64,000 bases of DNA from Cucumis sativus (taxonomy: Eukaryota; Streptophyta; Magnoliopsida; Cucurbitales; Cucurbitaceae), in NCBI RefSeq assembly GCF_000004075.3, contig NC_026656.2:17928607-17992606 (forward strand), given 5' to 3'. Made by a program: the position numbers and the translations under genes. Of the stretch, positions 1-12,540 are shown piece by piece. The notes under the pieces were generated by a model. It was not told where the DNA came from. It did not search any database and saw only the letters and a program-made list of their open reading frames with translations. Position 1 is the first letter of the stretch. The number at the start of each line of letters is the position of its first letter.

Positions 1-52
1 AACCTAAAAAAGGTTGAAATTTTAATAGTCGATAATTTTACAAAGATTTTGC

Positions 53-3000
53 TCACCGAGTATTAACAAGTGGCAATGAATCAAGTGTATAACGACCCAA
101 CCTCCCAGTACGATAAAGATTCAAAAGTTTTGCAGCAACCTTGATAGTAGCATTATTGCAAAAATCCATAGGAACGTGCAAAGCTTTGTGCAGGGTATGT
201 AATTGTGTCTCAATAAGACTTCCCATTTCCTTTTCATCCTCCAAATTGCCATCAAAAGATGATCTAGTCTCGAAGAGAGCTCTACGAACTTCATTTACAG
301 TAATGTCCTGCATCCACAGCCAGCTATATCATTTCACTCATGTGACATTTCTATCAACGGTTTCATTAATGTAGGTCCTGTTTTAGGTCGATACAAGTGT
401 TTTTAAGCACTTCAAAAGTCTATCCAAACAGTCCTATAGTATATTCTTAAGCCTACGCTCTAGCCTATTTAACCCAACTGGAGTTTTGACATCCAATGGT
501 AAATTGTCAAATGTAGGTTTAACTTAGCAGTTACTTTTAATACAGATAATAAGCATATCACTAGTGTGACAACCACGTGTCCTCTCTCTAATAATAGATA
601 GAGAAAATGTAAAAACTAAAGACGTCTACAAAGACTTTAGTTGCCAAATAAACGCGCATTAATTAGGTTTAGTATACATACATAGTGATTTTAGATGAAG
701 AAGAGAACCATATAATGCCTTATAACTGCGTGTGATCAGACGGATGAAAAAGAGAATCATATGCATATATAATGCTTTTAGATGAAATACGATGCATTAT
801 ACCTGCGTGTGGTCGGATGGATACCTCCTTCTCTGTTTCTCTAAATTTGAGGGAGTTGAACACTCCAACGAAATGGCAGACAAATTTGCCCACTTCTTAT
901 ATTTAACACTCGAGTTGACGATAGTTAAAAGGTACTGAACAATTACATGTTCTCCGACTAAAATATCTCTAATTGCCCCTACAGTTTGAAGGCAAAACAA
1001 AAAAGTTAAACAGTTTCAAGATTCTCAATCAACTCCACAGTCTCCGAACTAGCACAAACGTTGTATAAGATTAAAAAGAACACACAAATATGTTTACCAC
1101 TTGATATGCATGTTTCAGTATCTTTCATTGGCTTAATCAATTTAAGAAAGAAAGATGGATGGACTGGATGCATGATATTATACCTGTTAAAGCAAGTTTG
1201 GAACAGACTTCTATGTCGTCAATCTTGGGAGGAAAAATGCCTGGGGTGTCTAATACATAAATATTGGGATGACTAGCTATCTGCAATTCAAAGCAACTCA
1301 AAAAAAAAAAAAAATTATTAAAATCTTATACAAGATAATAGTACACATTATCTTTGCTCCTGCAAGTAGGGATAGATGATATTCTTGACCATAGTTCCAT
1401 TTGAGATTTTTTCTTGACTACCCACAATTAGAAAATCGAACAACATTGACCCTTTTAAACCATTCTTCATCCGAAATATGCTAATGTAAAAATTTAAATA
1501 AACACCTTAACAGCTGAGTCTGTAAACCCAAGATAGCAAGACAACTTCCCCACCAACTACAACGTCGGGAGACAGATAACAAACCTTCAAGCTGCTGATA
1601 TTTTTTGTTTCACCGGGCTGTGAACTCACTACAGCATGCTTCAACTTTCCTTTTTCTGTGAGATGAGCAGTTCTTCAAAATTTCACAAATAGAAATTCTT
1701 TGTAATTAGATAAATAACAATAACTACTCGTCCAAACAATTCCAGGATCAGCAGCTCAAGAAAACTTCATACCTGCAGCACTAATTCTCCCAATTTGATG
1801 TAGAGAATTGGCAAGGGCCGACTTACCAACATTTGGAATTCCAACCAGCATCATCGTGGTGGCATGGCTGGAATGACCGCTTTTCTTCAATTCTCTAACT
1901 CTAGCTTGAAGAAAATTCAAGAACTGTATGAAATGAAACAATGTCATTCACAAATCACTGTTATACAAAAATAAATACGGCCAGGTAAAAAGATTAAATA
2001 ACTAACGGATTGTCCCCTGAAGAGAAAGTATCAGTTGCAAAGTGGGATATATAAAAACTACATTTAGTTGGCACTTAATTGTACAAGAAAAGCAATATTA
2101 GAGAGAAAAAAACACATATATTACGGAAACATCATACAAACTATAATCAGCAGCCTTTCTAGGCCAAAAAGAAAGTATAACGAACACAAAAAGATTAGTT
2201 CTTTACCTCCCTAATATTCTCTTTATTGTGGGAATTAACGCCATAAGAGATGCAGTTGTGGTCTTCAAAATGCCGAGTCCAGACCTATTCATAGGTCAAG
2301 TATAAACATGAGGAAAAATAAATACTGACTGATAAGTCATTTTAAATATAATTCAAATTTTAATAGAATAGATTACATCATAAATGATAGCTAAGTAAAA
2401 ATCCACTTTCATATTGTAATATAATTCCTTCTTTTTATAAGAAACAAATAACATTCTATCCAAATATAATTGCAAGGTCAAGTAGATGACTGTGGATCCA
2501 ATTTAAACCGAAAGGGGAAAATCTCTTAGATATGTGAAAGTCATAACAATTGAAAATGATAAAACCCATGGTCCAAGGGCAAACAATAAATTCCATCCCA
2601 CAGATATTCCATCCGCATTTTACGTTCTTCTCTCTTCTCTCCCTAAATATCCCACAAAATTGTCGTTGTTATGTTCAATCAAGAAACTAGGGGACAGACT
2701 TCCTAACCTCTGTTTGTGATTGATCCGCCAGGTCTGTCTTGTTCAATACAATGATTCGTTTCGATGATGGTGGATGGTTTTTCATCATTTCATACTCCGA
2801 TGACGTTGGAATCTGGAAACAAAACAAAATTAAACAAGCAATAACACAGAGAAACAAACAAACGTTCAAGCGATGCTTTCCCTCCTTCAGAAAAATAGCA
2901 ATCCTCCATGTTCGTTACAGCTTCAATGTTCCTAGATCATTGTATCGAAGACGAACCGAACCACCACATTTAAGAATAAACAAATCCAGGTTTCCGAAAA

Positions 3001-3316
3001 TATTGAAACAAAAGAGGTAGCGAGAAATAAACTAAAACTACGAACTGAACACACTACGAACCGGAAAATCAACGAACAGATGAATCGCCAGTACGAAATT
3101 AAACAATATGCAATGAGAGGGAGTAAGCGACAGTAAGAGATTGCATACCCTAGCATCTCTGACTTCAAGAACAAAGTCGACTAGTGGAATTCGTTCGGCG
3201 ACAGCGCGAGAAGCAGCCTCCATGTGAGCATCGTACCATCCGCTGGAGATGCGATTTCCGGCAGCCAGTTGGTTAATAGCCGTACCAATTTTTCTCATCA
3301 ACGTTGCCGCGGCCAT
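53..3316 (-). CDS. SIN2: DAR GTPase 2-like, mitochondrial circularly permuted GTPase
   Basis: Eight exons, read on the minus strand: 3316-3149, 2812-2708, 2284-2207, 1923-1773, 1655-1585, 1280-1184, 978-803 and 307-53. All introns are GT-AG, and the joined frame gives 366 residues with no internal stop. The GTPase motifs come in circularly permuted order: the family-naming DAR triplet at residues 54-56, then NKTD (G4) at about 80-83, GIPNVGKS (G1/P-loop) at about 145-152 and DTPG (G3) at about 202-205. This is the YlqF/RbgA/MTG1 layout, a family that helps assemble the large ribosomal subunit, in mitochondria for this branch. The basic, alanine-rich N-terminus (MAAATLMRKI) suits organelle import. 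Length fits Arabidopsis SHORT INTEGUMENTS 2 (about 386 aa). The start is the first ATG of the exon. The gene is divergent from the CSA-like gene. Family is certain; the exact orthologue is inferred. Confidence 0.9.
690..830 (-). repeat. Partial tandem duplication across an exon/intron boundary
   Basis: The end of the seventh GTPase exon and its donor (about 770-830) has a diverged copy immediately downstream in the intron (about 690-750). Shared blocks on the plus strand are TTTTAGATGAA and CTGCGTGTG, followed by a GGATG. In the intronic copy the donor GT reads TT, so it should not splice. Confidence 0.65.
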
Positions 3317-4410
3317 TTTGGCTCCAAAACTTTAAATCGACGAGTAGACGCGAAAGGTTGTATAGTCTTTTCGCGGGGTGGATGTTTGATTCGATTCGGT
3401 TCGGTCCAGCTGTGCAATTGGTTTTTATAGACGGTGAACGGTCGAAAATCACATAAAAAGTTCATGAATTAGAAAATTGTGTATATAGAAAAAAAAAATC
3501 ATAAGCATAATTAAAACTAGAGAACAAGATTAAAAAAAAAAATCAAAACCCCTATGTCATATAATATAATAACATTTTAGCATCACAACCTCGTTAATGA
3601 AAATTACGTCTATTTATCAAGTATTTGAGTTGAAAACATTTTTCAAATATAAATGGAATGTAGCATGCATGTAGTTGACAACAACTATAACCTCTAAATA
3701 TGCATCTTTGTGCAATGCTACAGAAAAACAACTATGAGGTATAGTCTAAATGTAATTTAGAAAATAATAAAAATGTTGAACTATATTTGAGATATGTTAA
3801 CACGCATCTATTTATTTTTTCAATGAAATTATATAAATTGGTTACATTTTTACACCTCAGAAATATATATATATGTAATTGAATTATACAAACCAACTGG
3901 AATAATCCGCGACTCTTATAACTAATTTAGGGCTAGAAAGAGTCGGTTGATGGTTTGTTTAGGTTTGTAAGATTAAGACAAAAGTGAGTTGGATGCTGGA
4001 AGGTTTGGTAGAAGTTGGGCCAAAACGTCTTTGAAGTATTGGATTTGGTAGCCCTAATCACAGGGAAGCCCAAACCGATCATCTTTCTTCTCTCCGAAGA
4101 AGTCCCAATAATAATTGAGAGAGAGAGGGAGAGGGAGAGATAACGAAAGAAGGATTAAGGAACAGAGCGAGCACCGGATCAGGAGGAAGGAAAGAGGAAC
4201 AGTGGGTGGGGGTAGAATAAGCTTGAAGAAGAAGCTTCAATTGGTGACCACCGAATTGGGGTTGCAGAGCACTTATATATCTTTGAACTTCATAGCTTGT
4301 CAACGCTCTGTGTTTGAAGGAATCAAGTGGGGAAGATACTGTTGCAGAAAATAGATAGAGACAGAGAGGAAGATACAGCGTTTTTGCATGAGGGCAAAGA
4401 TGCTTGGAGA
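3317..4410. promoter_or_regulatory. Shared bidirectional promoter between the SIN2-like and CSA-like genes
   Basis: This 1.1 kb gap separates the two divergent start codons. It holds two site II type motifs, TGGGCC at 4016-4021 and AGCCCA at 4067-4072, which are TCP-binding elements common upstream of ribosomal, mitochondrial and cell-cycle genes. A purine-rich tract from about 4110 is probably the CSA 5' leader. Two ATGs at 4388 and 4400 lie just before the CSA start in another frame and would give an overlapping upstream frame if they are inside the transcript. The 3480-3900 part is very AT-rich, with no reading frame. Confidence 0.6.
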
Positions 4411-7400
4411 ATGTGGAAGAATATTAGAGATAGAGAAGCGGGAAAACTCCGCCCAAATTCTTTTGCAAATCGTGTTAAATCCGATCGAACCAGCTCTCTG
4501 CAACTTTCCAATCATAAGGATATTGTCTCTCCCCATAGAGGTTCCGTCAACTCACTTCAGGTAATCATGGATCCATTTCTTATCACATTTTCAAACATTT
4601 TGGATTTCAATGGATTCAAGTGAATGAAGTTCGAATTTGCTCCATTATACTTTCTTTGTGGTTAGAATTTAGATCTTCTCGTCACTAGATTATGATATTT
4701 TTGGCCATGTCGAATTCTTTTGGGGTTTTATTTGTACGTTGTTATTAGTGGGTAGTAAGTTGCCTATTTCTGCTTGTAATCGAACGCTCGTCATGATTAG
4801 TCATGCTCTTCGATCGTAATTCATTTTTGTAAATTGTACAGCGCGAAAAAGGAAAAGGGAAATTTGGTTGTGGATTTTCATTTAGTATTGTGGCCTACAA
4901 CAGAAACCTAAAAGCTTCGAATATGTGTAGCTGAAATTCTAAGTTATAACAGTATAGTCGGAATTTGATGTTGTCGGCGGAAGTTCCAAAACCACGCGGG
5001 AAATTAGCTACTGTTCTCTCTCTCTTCTTCTGAGAAGTAGATAAGGTTATGATACCATGAATGCTCGAGACAGGAGAGACAGAAGAGAGAACAAAAGAAG
5101 TCAGAAAACGGAAAATGAGCTAAGATGGATGAAAACAAATTGTATTAAATAGAGAGTTTTGTAATAAATCAACAAAAATGGCAGCATATGAAAGGTAAAT
5201 TAACATAACAGAAAGTAAGGATCACAAGCGGCCGAAATACATAAAAATAGAAGAAAAGTAAGAATTGTAGTAAAATCTTCCCAAAATGGTTTCAAACACT
5301 TCAAGTTCTTAATAAGGTAGTTAGTTGTAGGACTTTATGTTCTTGATTCTGTTCTCCTAAGCCAGTGTCAGAAGTTGGGATGCCCTCTGTCGAATATTCG
5401 TAAAGAATTTTTCCTTTGGAACTTTCTAAAGCTACGGAGTTTGTAATTAGACTTAGTTGTTTACTTTTTGGAAAACAGTTAAAAAACTGATTCTGTCACG
5501 AACCAGATGGAGAACTACAAAGGATAAGTCTATGGAGGAACTTTAAATCTCTACTGGTACTCCAATGAAAATATGAACTCAATTTGTTGCATCGTATAGG
5601 TTACTGGAGTAATGGTATTTACTATTTTTCATTTACCCAGCAGAATTAGCTTAATGTTGTACTTTTTCTTAATCTTGATTTCAGTATATGTCATGCGTAG
5701 GAAGGAAATTTTTCAAACAGATGCCATAAAGAGCAATCTTTAGTAAGCATTTTATCTGATTGGCATTCGTGTTTTTCTAAATATAATTCTGGTTATGTTG
5801 ATAATTCTATTAATATATTTTATATTTATTTAGATGGTCTTTGAGGTCATGGGTTTAAACCATGGTGGCTCGTGGTATATGAAATATTCTATGAGTTCTT
5901 GACATCAAATATTGTAGAGCCAAGCACATTGTGCCTGAGAGTAGTCAAGGCGCATGTAAGTTGGCTTGAACACTTGCGGTTATTAGAAAAAAAGTTTGGT
6001 GTTATAGAGCTAATTGAGCGTTTGATGTTATTAGATTGATTTTTGTTTGATTTTATTCTTTAGTAGGTATATCTGTTCAAATTTCATAACATGCTTATAA
6101 AACTAATAAGAACAACTAGCACCGACATTCTGGGTCATGAAATCAGGTTGATTTGACAGAGGGGAGATATTTGTTATCTGGAGCATCAGATGCATCAGCT
6201 GCTGTTTTTGATATTCAACGTGCAACTCATTCCGAGGGTCTCATTGCAAAGCACCAATGCATTTTTGCAGTTGATAAGCAGCATGAACATGGACATAAAT
6301 ATGCAATATCCTCAGCCATATGGTATCCTGTCGATACTGGATTGTTTGTCACCGGCTCATTTGATCATCACATTAATGTCTGGGATACAAATACAACTCA
6401 GGTACGTAACTTAGAGGTTGTGGGTTTTACGCAGCAACTTTTGTTAAAAACTAATATCTCCATCTTGTAGGTGGTGGTGAATTTTAAATTGCCTGGAAAA
6501 GTTTATAGGACAGCCATGTCCTCTTTGGCAACATCGCACATGCTGATTGCTGCTGGAACAGAAGATGTCCAAGTTCGCCTGTGTGATATTTCTTCCGGAG
6601 CATTTTCTCACACATTATCTGGACATCGTGGTATGGTTATGATTTATCAATTATCTTCAATTAGAGTTATCGCTCTGTTTAAGTTATTTGTGCTACCTGA
6701 ATTAAAATACCTAAATATATGACAAGATTAGCAACCAGCAACCATAATTCTTTCTTTCTAGTTATGATTAGCATGTGCCTGTGTCTATTCTGGTTTGACT
6801 TTGAAAAAACGTGTGGAGTTAGGCTTCAGAAATTGAACTGAATACAATTTGTGATCCAACTTTCCGCTGGTTTCCTGGACAACATAAGTAGAATGTAATG
6901 AAACAAAGATGAAACAGCTACATCTTATCTTCACCATACTTCTATTGAAATGATCAAATTGTAGGTAGTACAGTGGTGTTGAACAGTGATCTATGTCTGT
7001 TGCCTTCTAATTTTTCTTTCCCATTATCTAGTATAATATTCATCTTACAATTTGCAACACCTGATTGTATTATGAAATTCATTCAACCAGTTGACCTGTG
7101 TTTAAAGTTTTGCCTAAGTATCTTTGTAAGCCTATAGCTATTAATATTAATGTTTATATTATTGATTTATAGATGGTGTAATGAGTGTGGAATGGTCAGC
7201 ATCTAGCGAGTGGGTTTTGATTACTGGAGGATGTGATGGAGCTATACGCTTTTGGGACATCAGACGAGCTGGATGCTTTCGTGTCCTAGATCAGTCTCAA
7301 TCTCAGCTTGGGAGACGTCCCCCCATTTCAGGATGGACTGCAAATAAGGTCCCCCTTTTTTTAGTTTGGTTCTCACCTTATCCACCAGTTCTTTTTTTCT

Positions 7401-9006
7401 AAATTAACAGATTTCATGTTACTCTTTCTCAGCTCTCAACATCTAAGTCTCTCTTGGCCAGTCAGGGTTCAAATATGAAATCTCGTATACCTCATAAGAA
7501 ACTAACCAATGGAAATGCAACAAAGCCATCATCGACAGGTAAACTGCCAGCTAAGGGATCCACAAGGCAGAGGTTACACCCAGGGCTTTTGTCTGGTCAG
7601 GATCGAGCAGTTTCTCACTATGGTGCTGTCACTGGATTAAAAGTAACCGGAGATGGCATGTACCTACTCAGTGCAGGTTGAGTTAACCTCTCAACTCTTT
7701 CCAATCCAATTAAGTATGGTTTGATTGTATTATATTCACGTCTTCTTTTGGAATTAAATAGTCTATAATAAGGCATGATTTCCTCATGTATGCAGCTGCA
7801 GAACTCCATGTCTAGATAGAGGAAAAAATTAGTGAATTGATTAGCACGAGGGGAATTTAAAATGAGATTGCATTATGATTATTTTTAAAAAAATTGAAAA
7901 GGAAGATACCATTGTGATAAGAAAATGATCAGTATTTTATATATGGTAGTCATGTACCCTACTTCTTGGTGATAATGATGCTGTTAGGTATGTTGTAACA
8001 TCAATTCAACAACAAGATCTGTGTTAATCTTTATTCTGTTCTGAAAATTCATGATGGTTGGGGAATTGAATTTTTTAATACACCCTCTGCCTCTCTCCGC
8101 TGTGATATAATCATATAATTAATTCATTGACGCCAATTCATCAGCAATGTCATCTTCTTAAGAATATTTTTAAATAGTTTTCTTTTTCACAATCGATTGA
8201 GGTTCCCATGTTATACTGTAAGATAGATTATGATCAGATGTAAAAGCTGGATTTTGTTTACAGGTTCTGATTCAAGGTTAAAGTTGTGGGATGTTGAATC
8301 CGGGTGCAATACACTTGTGAACTTTGAAACCATTCGGTTACAGACCAATAAACCATTGCAATTAGCCACATCTCAGGATTCATCCCTTGTATTTGCCCCA
8401 TGCATGGCGACTGTTAAAGTACATCCTTCTACATACATGTTTGAGTTTGTTTCTTTGTGTACACAACTTGCGTGTAAAATCTAGTTGACTTCTTGAACTT
8501 TTAGGCATTTGATATGTGGACAGGGAAGACATCCCTGACATTCAGCGGCCACTATGAAGGTGTGAACTGTTGCTGGTATAATTTCCCAGATCAGGTACGA
8601 CCATTTCTCTCAACCATAACCTTCTGCCAGTCGGTTGGTTTAACTGAATTCGGAAAATATAATGATGGAATAAATTAAAGTTGCTTCAAAGTTCTGCAAT
8701 GTACTTCAGGAACTGTACACCGGTGGCAACGATAGGCAGATTCTTGTCTGGTCACCATCCCAAAACTCTACCGAACTGGTACACCTTCTAAACTCATGCC
8801 TATTCCTGGAATTAATTTGACTCTGCTTGCATATTTTTCCATTAATACCATTGAAGTTACCCTGGTAGCTTATTCCATTTCAGTGGACTCGCAGGATTGG
8901 GAATCAACTGCAGACAAGGATAACTGGAGCGACTGATTGTCGTCAACAAGGAAGTTTGGTTTCAATGGTGATGTCAACCCCGAGACTCTGCTCACCATGT
9001 ACATAA
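4411..9006 (+). CDS. CSA-1: CSA/ERCC8-like WD40 protein, DDB1-CUL4 substrate receptor
   Basis: Nine exons: 4411-4560, 6147-6401, 6471-6630, 7173-7348, 7433-7676, 8264-8418, 8505-8594, 8710-8778 and 8884-9006. Phases agree throughout and give 473 residues. The N-terminus (MWKNIRDREAGKLRP) and the HRGSVNSLQ stretch match my memory of Arabidopsis ATCSA-1. Several WD repeats are visible (ending NVWDT, RFWDIR, KLWDV and LVWSP). The WDIR at residues 216-219 is a DWD box, the signature for binding DDB1 in CUL4 ubiquitin ligases. CSA proteins act in transcription-coupled nucleotide excision repair of UV damage in the nucleus. A basic, serine/lysine-rich insert of about 60 residues follows that repeat, as in plant CSA. 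Intron 1 is 1.6 kb and carries a SINE-like insertion. The start is the only upstream ATG in frame. Confidence 0.92.
5830..5993 (+). mobile_element. Decayed tRNA-derived SINE-like element in CSA intron 1
   Basis: A box-B-like GGTTTAAACC lies at about 5851. It is followed by CATGGTGGCTCG, a GAGTAGTCAAGGCGCATGTA block at about 5938-5957, GTTGGCTTGAACAC, and a GGTTAT end running into AAAAAAA at about 5993. This order of parts resembles a common plant SINE 3' region that reads roughly GTCGAGGTGCG, then AAGCTGGCCCGGACAC; about one base in five has drifted. The box A end is not recognisable, so the copy is old or 5' truncated. I have not assigned it to a named family. Confidence 0.6.
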
Positions 9007-10997
9007 CTATCGAGATGTGTTTCATCTTTCAATGACTCCCTTTCTCTTTCAAACTATCAATTAGGACGTGCAAGTATACTATAGCGTGGACTTGGAAAAA
9101 GCCCACACCATGTTCATTACCAATAAACATGTTATGTTGCAAGCCTACCGACGTCTTGGGTTTGAATGTGTAACTTGTTTTCGTCGAGTTTCGTGACTTT
9201 GTTATAGTGTCTTTGGATTGGCGATCCTTACAATTGAAAACTTCCGTTTGTTCTAGAATTTTAGTCATGATTTGGAGAAAGATAAACTTTGTAGATTATA
9301 ACTTTGACCAGCTTTCTATTTTCATTTTTTATATGTACGTTTTAAAGAAATATATTGAGGGGAAAATATAATTTATATTATTGTGGTCCTAAAAACTTTT
9401 AGCTGTATTAATTAAATATTCAAACTAATAATGAGAAAAAGTTTTCTTTTTGTGAAGTACGAACTTGATGGATGAGACTACAAAAGCAACGATCACCAAG
9501 ATACGTCAACGAATCTCTGGGTAAAGATTTGCGGTATATTTAGTTATGATTTTGAAATTGACAAAATTATTTTCTCATATTCAAAATCGTTTTCAATTAT
9601 AGTTAATACTTAATATGTCTAGTGATTTTTAAAATGACAAAAAATGGTTTAAATCATTCTAAAATATCACATAAGATTATCATCGTTCCCTTCCACATTG
9701 TGATTGAAGACAATTGTTATTATAAGAAAATTATCAGATGGAAGGTCAAGATTAGTTGTTGAATTTAATTAGAGGCCAGCCCTCGCGATCAGCTTATTAT
9801 AGGCATGCGGATTTCTGCCTATGTTTAATAATTAATTCTACAATCGAAAGGGAAACAATTGACCAAATATATGTATATCACGATCACGATGTACAAACAA
9901 ATAGCTTCCAACTTCCAAACCCATTTAGTTTGCTGCATACTAACTCTAATCAACCCAATGATTTGACTTACACAACAAATCCCCACGTCCCTCACAACTC
10001 ACAAACTTCTCAAAAATGGGGTAAATGGAAATACCAAAACCCGACTATTATACAAAATCAACTTTTCAATTACTAAATTTAGAAGTTCTAATCATATAAA
10101 TGTAATTACCGTAGCTTTTTTAATGAACTCAATGGATTTTTGAAGAACTCAACCACAGTCTACCTATAATCGAGGCTAGAATCAAGGGAGACGTTTAATT
10201 TAAGATGAATGAAAGAGGTTGTTGTGTTGTTAGTTTTAGACCACTAACAAAAATCAATACATATTCTATAAATTGTTTATGCATAACTTTGACTTGGACT
10301 TCTTTTATTTTTAATTGGATTTGATAAAGGAAAAAAAAAAATCATGATACTATTTCCATAGAAGAACCTTTAAATTTGTTCAGGGTGAATGAAATGGAAC
10401 GATCTAAGTTTTATGTTAGATCCACTATCACTATATCTAACCTAAATTTATTTTACTAAAATTTGTTCCTACATCTAAAACGCGTGTTTAGCACACTTTT
10501 GAAATTTTGTTATGAAAGGCTGAGAGTGCTATTTTAGTAAATAATGTCAAGTAAAAAAGTTTATAATTGGAATGAACAGTAATTCAAAATTAGTCTCTAT
10601 ATGTTTAATAAATATTAAAATTAAAATTAATTTTTTTTGTTATATAATAGTAAAATTGATAGACTTTCACAAATATTATTATATATATAAATATTTTAAT
10701 TCAAAGGACAATATTTGTGGTTATTATTTAAAATATAACACAAAATTGTTAGAAAAATAAACCATAAACAAACAAAATGATCTTTTATTGAAAATACACA
10801 AAATAAAATTATAAATTATAAAAAAATGAAAACGGAAGAAACTACAAAATACCCTAAACCCAAAATGATATATTAATCTGAAAAAGTTCGACATTAACTT
10901 TTGTTGTGGTTATCTTTGCCGTCTTCCTCTTCCTCTTCCTCTTCCTCTTCCTCTATATATCTAATTTCCGTTACTCTGTTTTCTCAGAATTTCAGAT
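9007..10997. other. Gene-poor spacer: CSA 3' flank and F-box promoter
   Basis: AT-rich sequence. The first 250 bases are probably CSA 3' UTR. I see no reading frame with protein-like composition. The right end holds a pyrimidine repeat and a TATATAT at 10954-10960, about 40 bases before the F-box ATG, so the leader must be short or start elsewhere. Confidence 0.5.
10923..10953 (+). repeat. Hexanucleotide TTCCTC tandem repeat upstream of the F-box gene
   Basis: About five perfect copies of a CTTCCT hexamer end immediately before the TATATAT stretch. Pyrimidine-rich tracts like this are common in plant core promoters. The run is likely to vary in length between accessions. Confidence 0.8.
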
Positions 10998-12173
10998 ATG
11001 AAACTGAGAGAAAAATCGAAGAGCTTCAAATGTCTTTCCAAGCTCAGCGGACTCACCGTCCCCACCGTGAAGCCCAAAGCCGTTCCTTCTTCTCCAGCTG
11101 CCTCTCCTCCGTCGCTGGAAATGGATCCCGGAATCTGGAGCAGACTGCCACCGGAACTTCTCGATCATGTACTCTCTTTTCTCTCTCTCAGAACTTATTT
11201 TAACCTAAGATCCACTTGCAAGCATTTCGATTCTCTCTTGTATTCTCCTTCATTCGTCTCCAAGCATTCTGATTCCTCTTTCTCTTCCTTCCTCTTGCTG
11301 GCGCATCCTCAATGTTTCAGTCAGTTCCCTCTCTACGACTCTGCTCGCGGCACTTGGCGGAGCTTTCCACTTTCTCTTTCCGTTTCGCTTCTTTCCTCTA
11401 GTCCTTCTACTTCTCTTCTTTCCACTGCCAATGGCCTCGTTTGCTTTTCTCTTCGCCATTCCGGTTCCTTCCTAGTCTGTAATTTCTTGACCAAATCTTC
11501 AAGGCTGATTGAATTTCCCTACCATCCATTCGCATTTGAGCTTCTCACGTTGGTTTCCGTACCCCTAGGGTACAAGATTTTCATGCTCTTCTTCGATTCC
11601 GCTTTGGTATTCGATTCACGAAATCATTCCTGGCGAAGATTCGACAATTTCGAGCCGATTATTGGAGATAATCATCGCCAAGAAGCTGCTTACTATAATG
11701 GCCGATTGTATTTTGTTACGCCAGAGCCATTTTCTATTGTTTCCTTCGATTTGGATAATGGCGAGTGGGAGCAAACCGATATTGTAATGCCCGAGGAACT
11801 CACCTTTGTTAGATTAGTGAGCGATGGAGATACGAAACTGTACATGATCGGTGGAACAGGAAGGAATGGGATCTCGAGGAGCTTGAGATTATGGGAATTC
11901 TCAGAACAGGGAAATTGGGTGGAAGTTGAAAGTGTACCACAAATGATTTGTAAGAAGTTCATGTCAATTTGCTACCACAATTACGAGCATGTTTATTGTT
12001 TTTGGCATCAGGGAACCATCTGCCTTTGTTGCTACACTTGGCCGGAGATTTTGTATTACAAAATCTGCAGGAGATCTTGGCATTGGCTTCCCAAATGCCC
12101 TTCTGTACCGGAAAGATGGAGCTGTGGTTTCAGATGGTTTTCTTTTGTCCCAGAACTGAACGCATCTGCCTAA
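10998..12173 (+). CDS. F-box protein with kelch-like C-terminal region
   Basis: A single uninterrupted 391-codon exon. An F-box lies at about residues 47-87 (SRLPPELLDHVLSFLSL, then RSTCKHFDSLL). The C-terminal 280 residues have kelch/galactose-oxidase-like features: repeated aromatic blades such as NHSWRRF, YNGRLYFV, KLYMIGG and LRLWEF. F-box proteins dock substrates to SKP1-CUL1 ubiquitin ligases; the F-box contacts SKP1 and the blade region selects the target. It resembles the At5g43190/UFO/LCR-type group, with At5g43190 my best guess. The first ATG adds a basic and Ser/Pro-rich 40-residue leader; a second in-frame ATG at residue 42 just before the F-box could be the real start. The target is unknown. 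Confidence 0.88.
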   Translation: MKLREKSKSFKCLSKLSGLTVPTVKPKAVPSSPAASPPSLEMDPGIWSRLPPELLDHVLSFLSLRTYFNLRSTCKHFDSLLYSPSFVSKHSDSSFSSFLLLAHPQCFSQFPLYDSARGTWRSFPLSLSVSLLSSSPSTSLLSTANGLVCFSLRHSGSFLVCNFLTKSSRLIEFPYHPFAFELLTLVSVPLGYKIFMLFFDSALVFDSRNHSWRRFDNFEPIIGDNHRQEAAYYNGRLYFVTPEPFSIVSFDLDNGEWEQTDIVMPEELTFVRLVSDGDTKLYMIGGTGRNGISRSLRLWEFSEQGNWVEVESVPQMICKKFMSICYHNYEHVYCFWHQGTICLCCYTWPEILYYKICRRSWHWLPKCPSVPERWSCGFRWFSFVPELNASA

Positions 12174-12540
12174 CCTGTTCCATTCTTTCATTTTGTTCTC
12201 ACTTCTTCCTTAATTACTTTGGTCAGTTTATCTGTTCTATGTTTGTAGAAATCTTGATTGCCAGAGCTGAGCCTTGTTTTATTGACAATAGGAAGTTAAC
12301 CCATCATCGCCTCAGATGAAATGCCCCTCCACAGCCTCGTTTTTACTTATTATTATTTTTTTGGAGTCGTTAAACATAAAACCAATAGAAATAGTGCTCT
12401 TTGACATAAATAGTGCCTGTGAAAAACTTCATCCATACAAAAATCTCTTCTTAGATTGTGGAATGGAATGCTTGTTTGGATTTTATGAGATGTGAAAAAG
12501 TGGTTAGATAAGAATCATCACCGGAGAGAGAATTAGCCCA

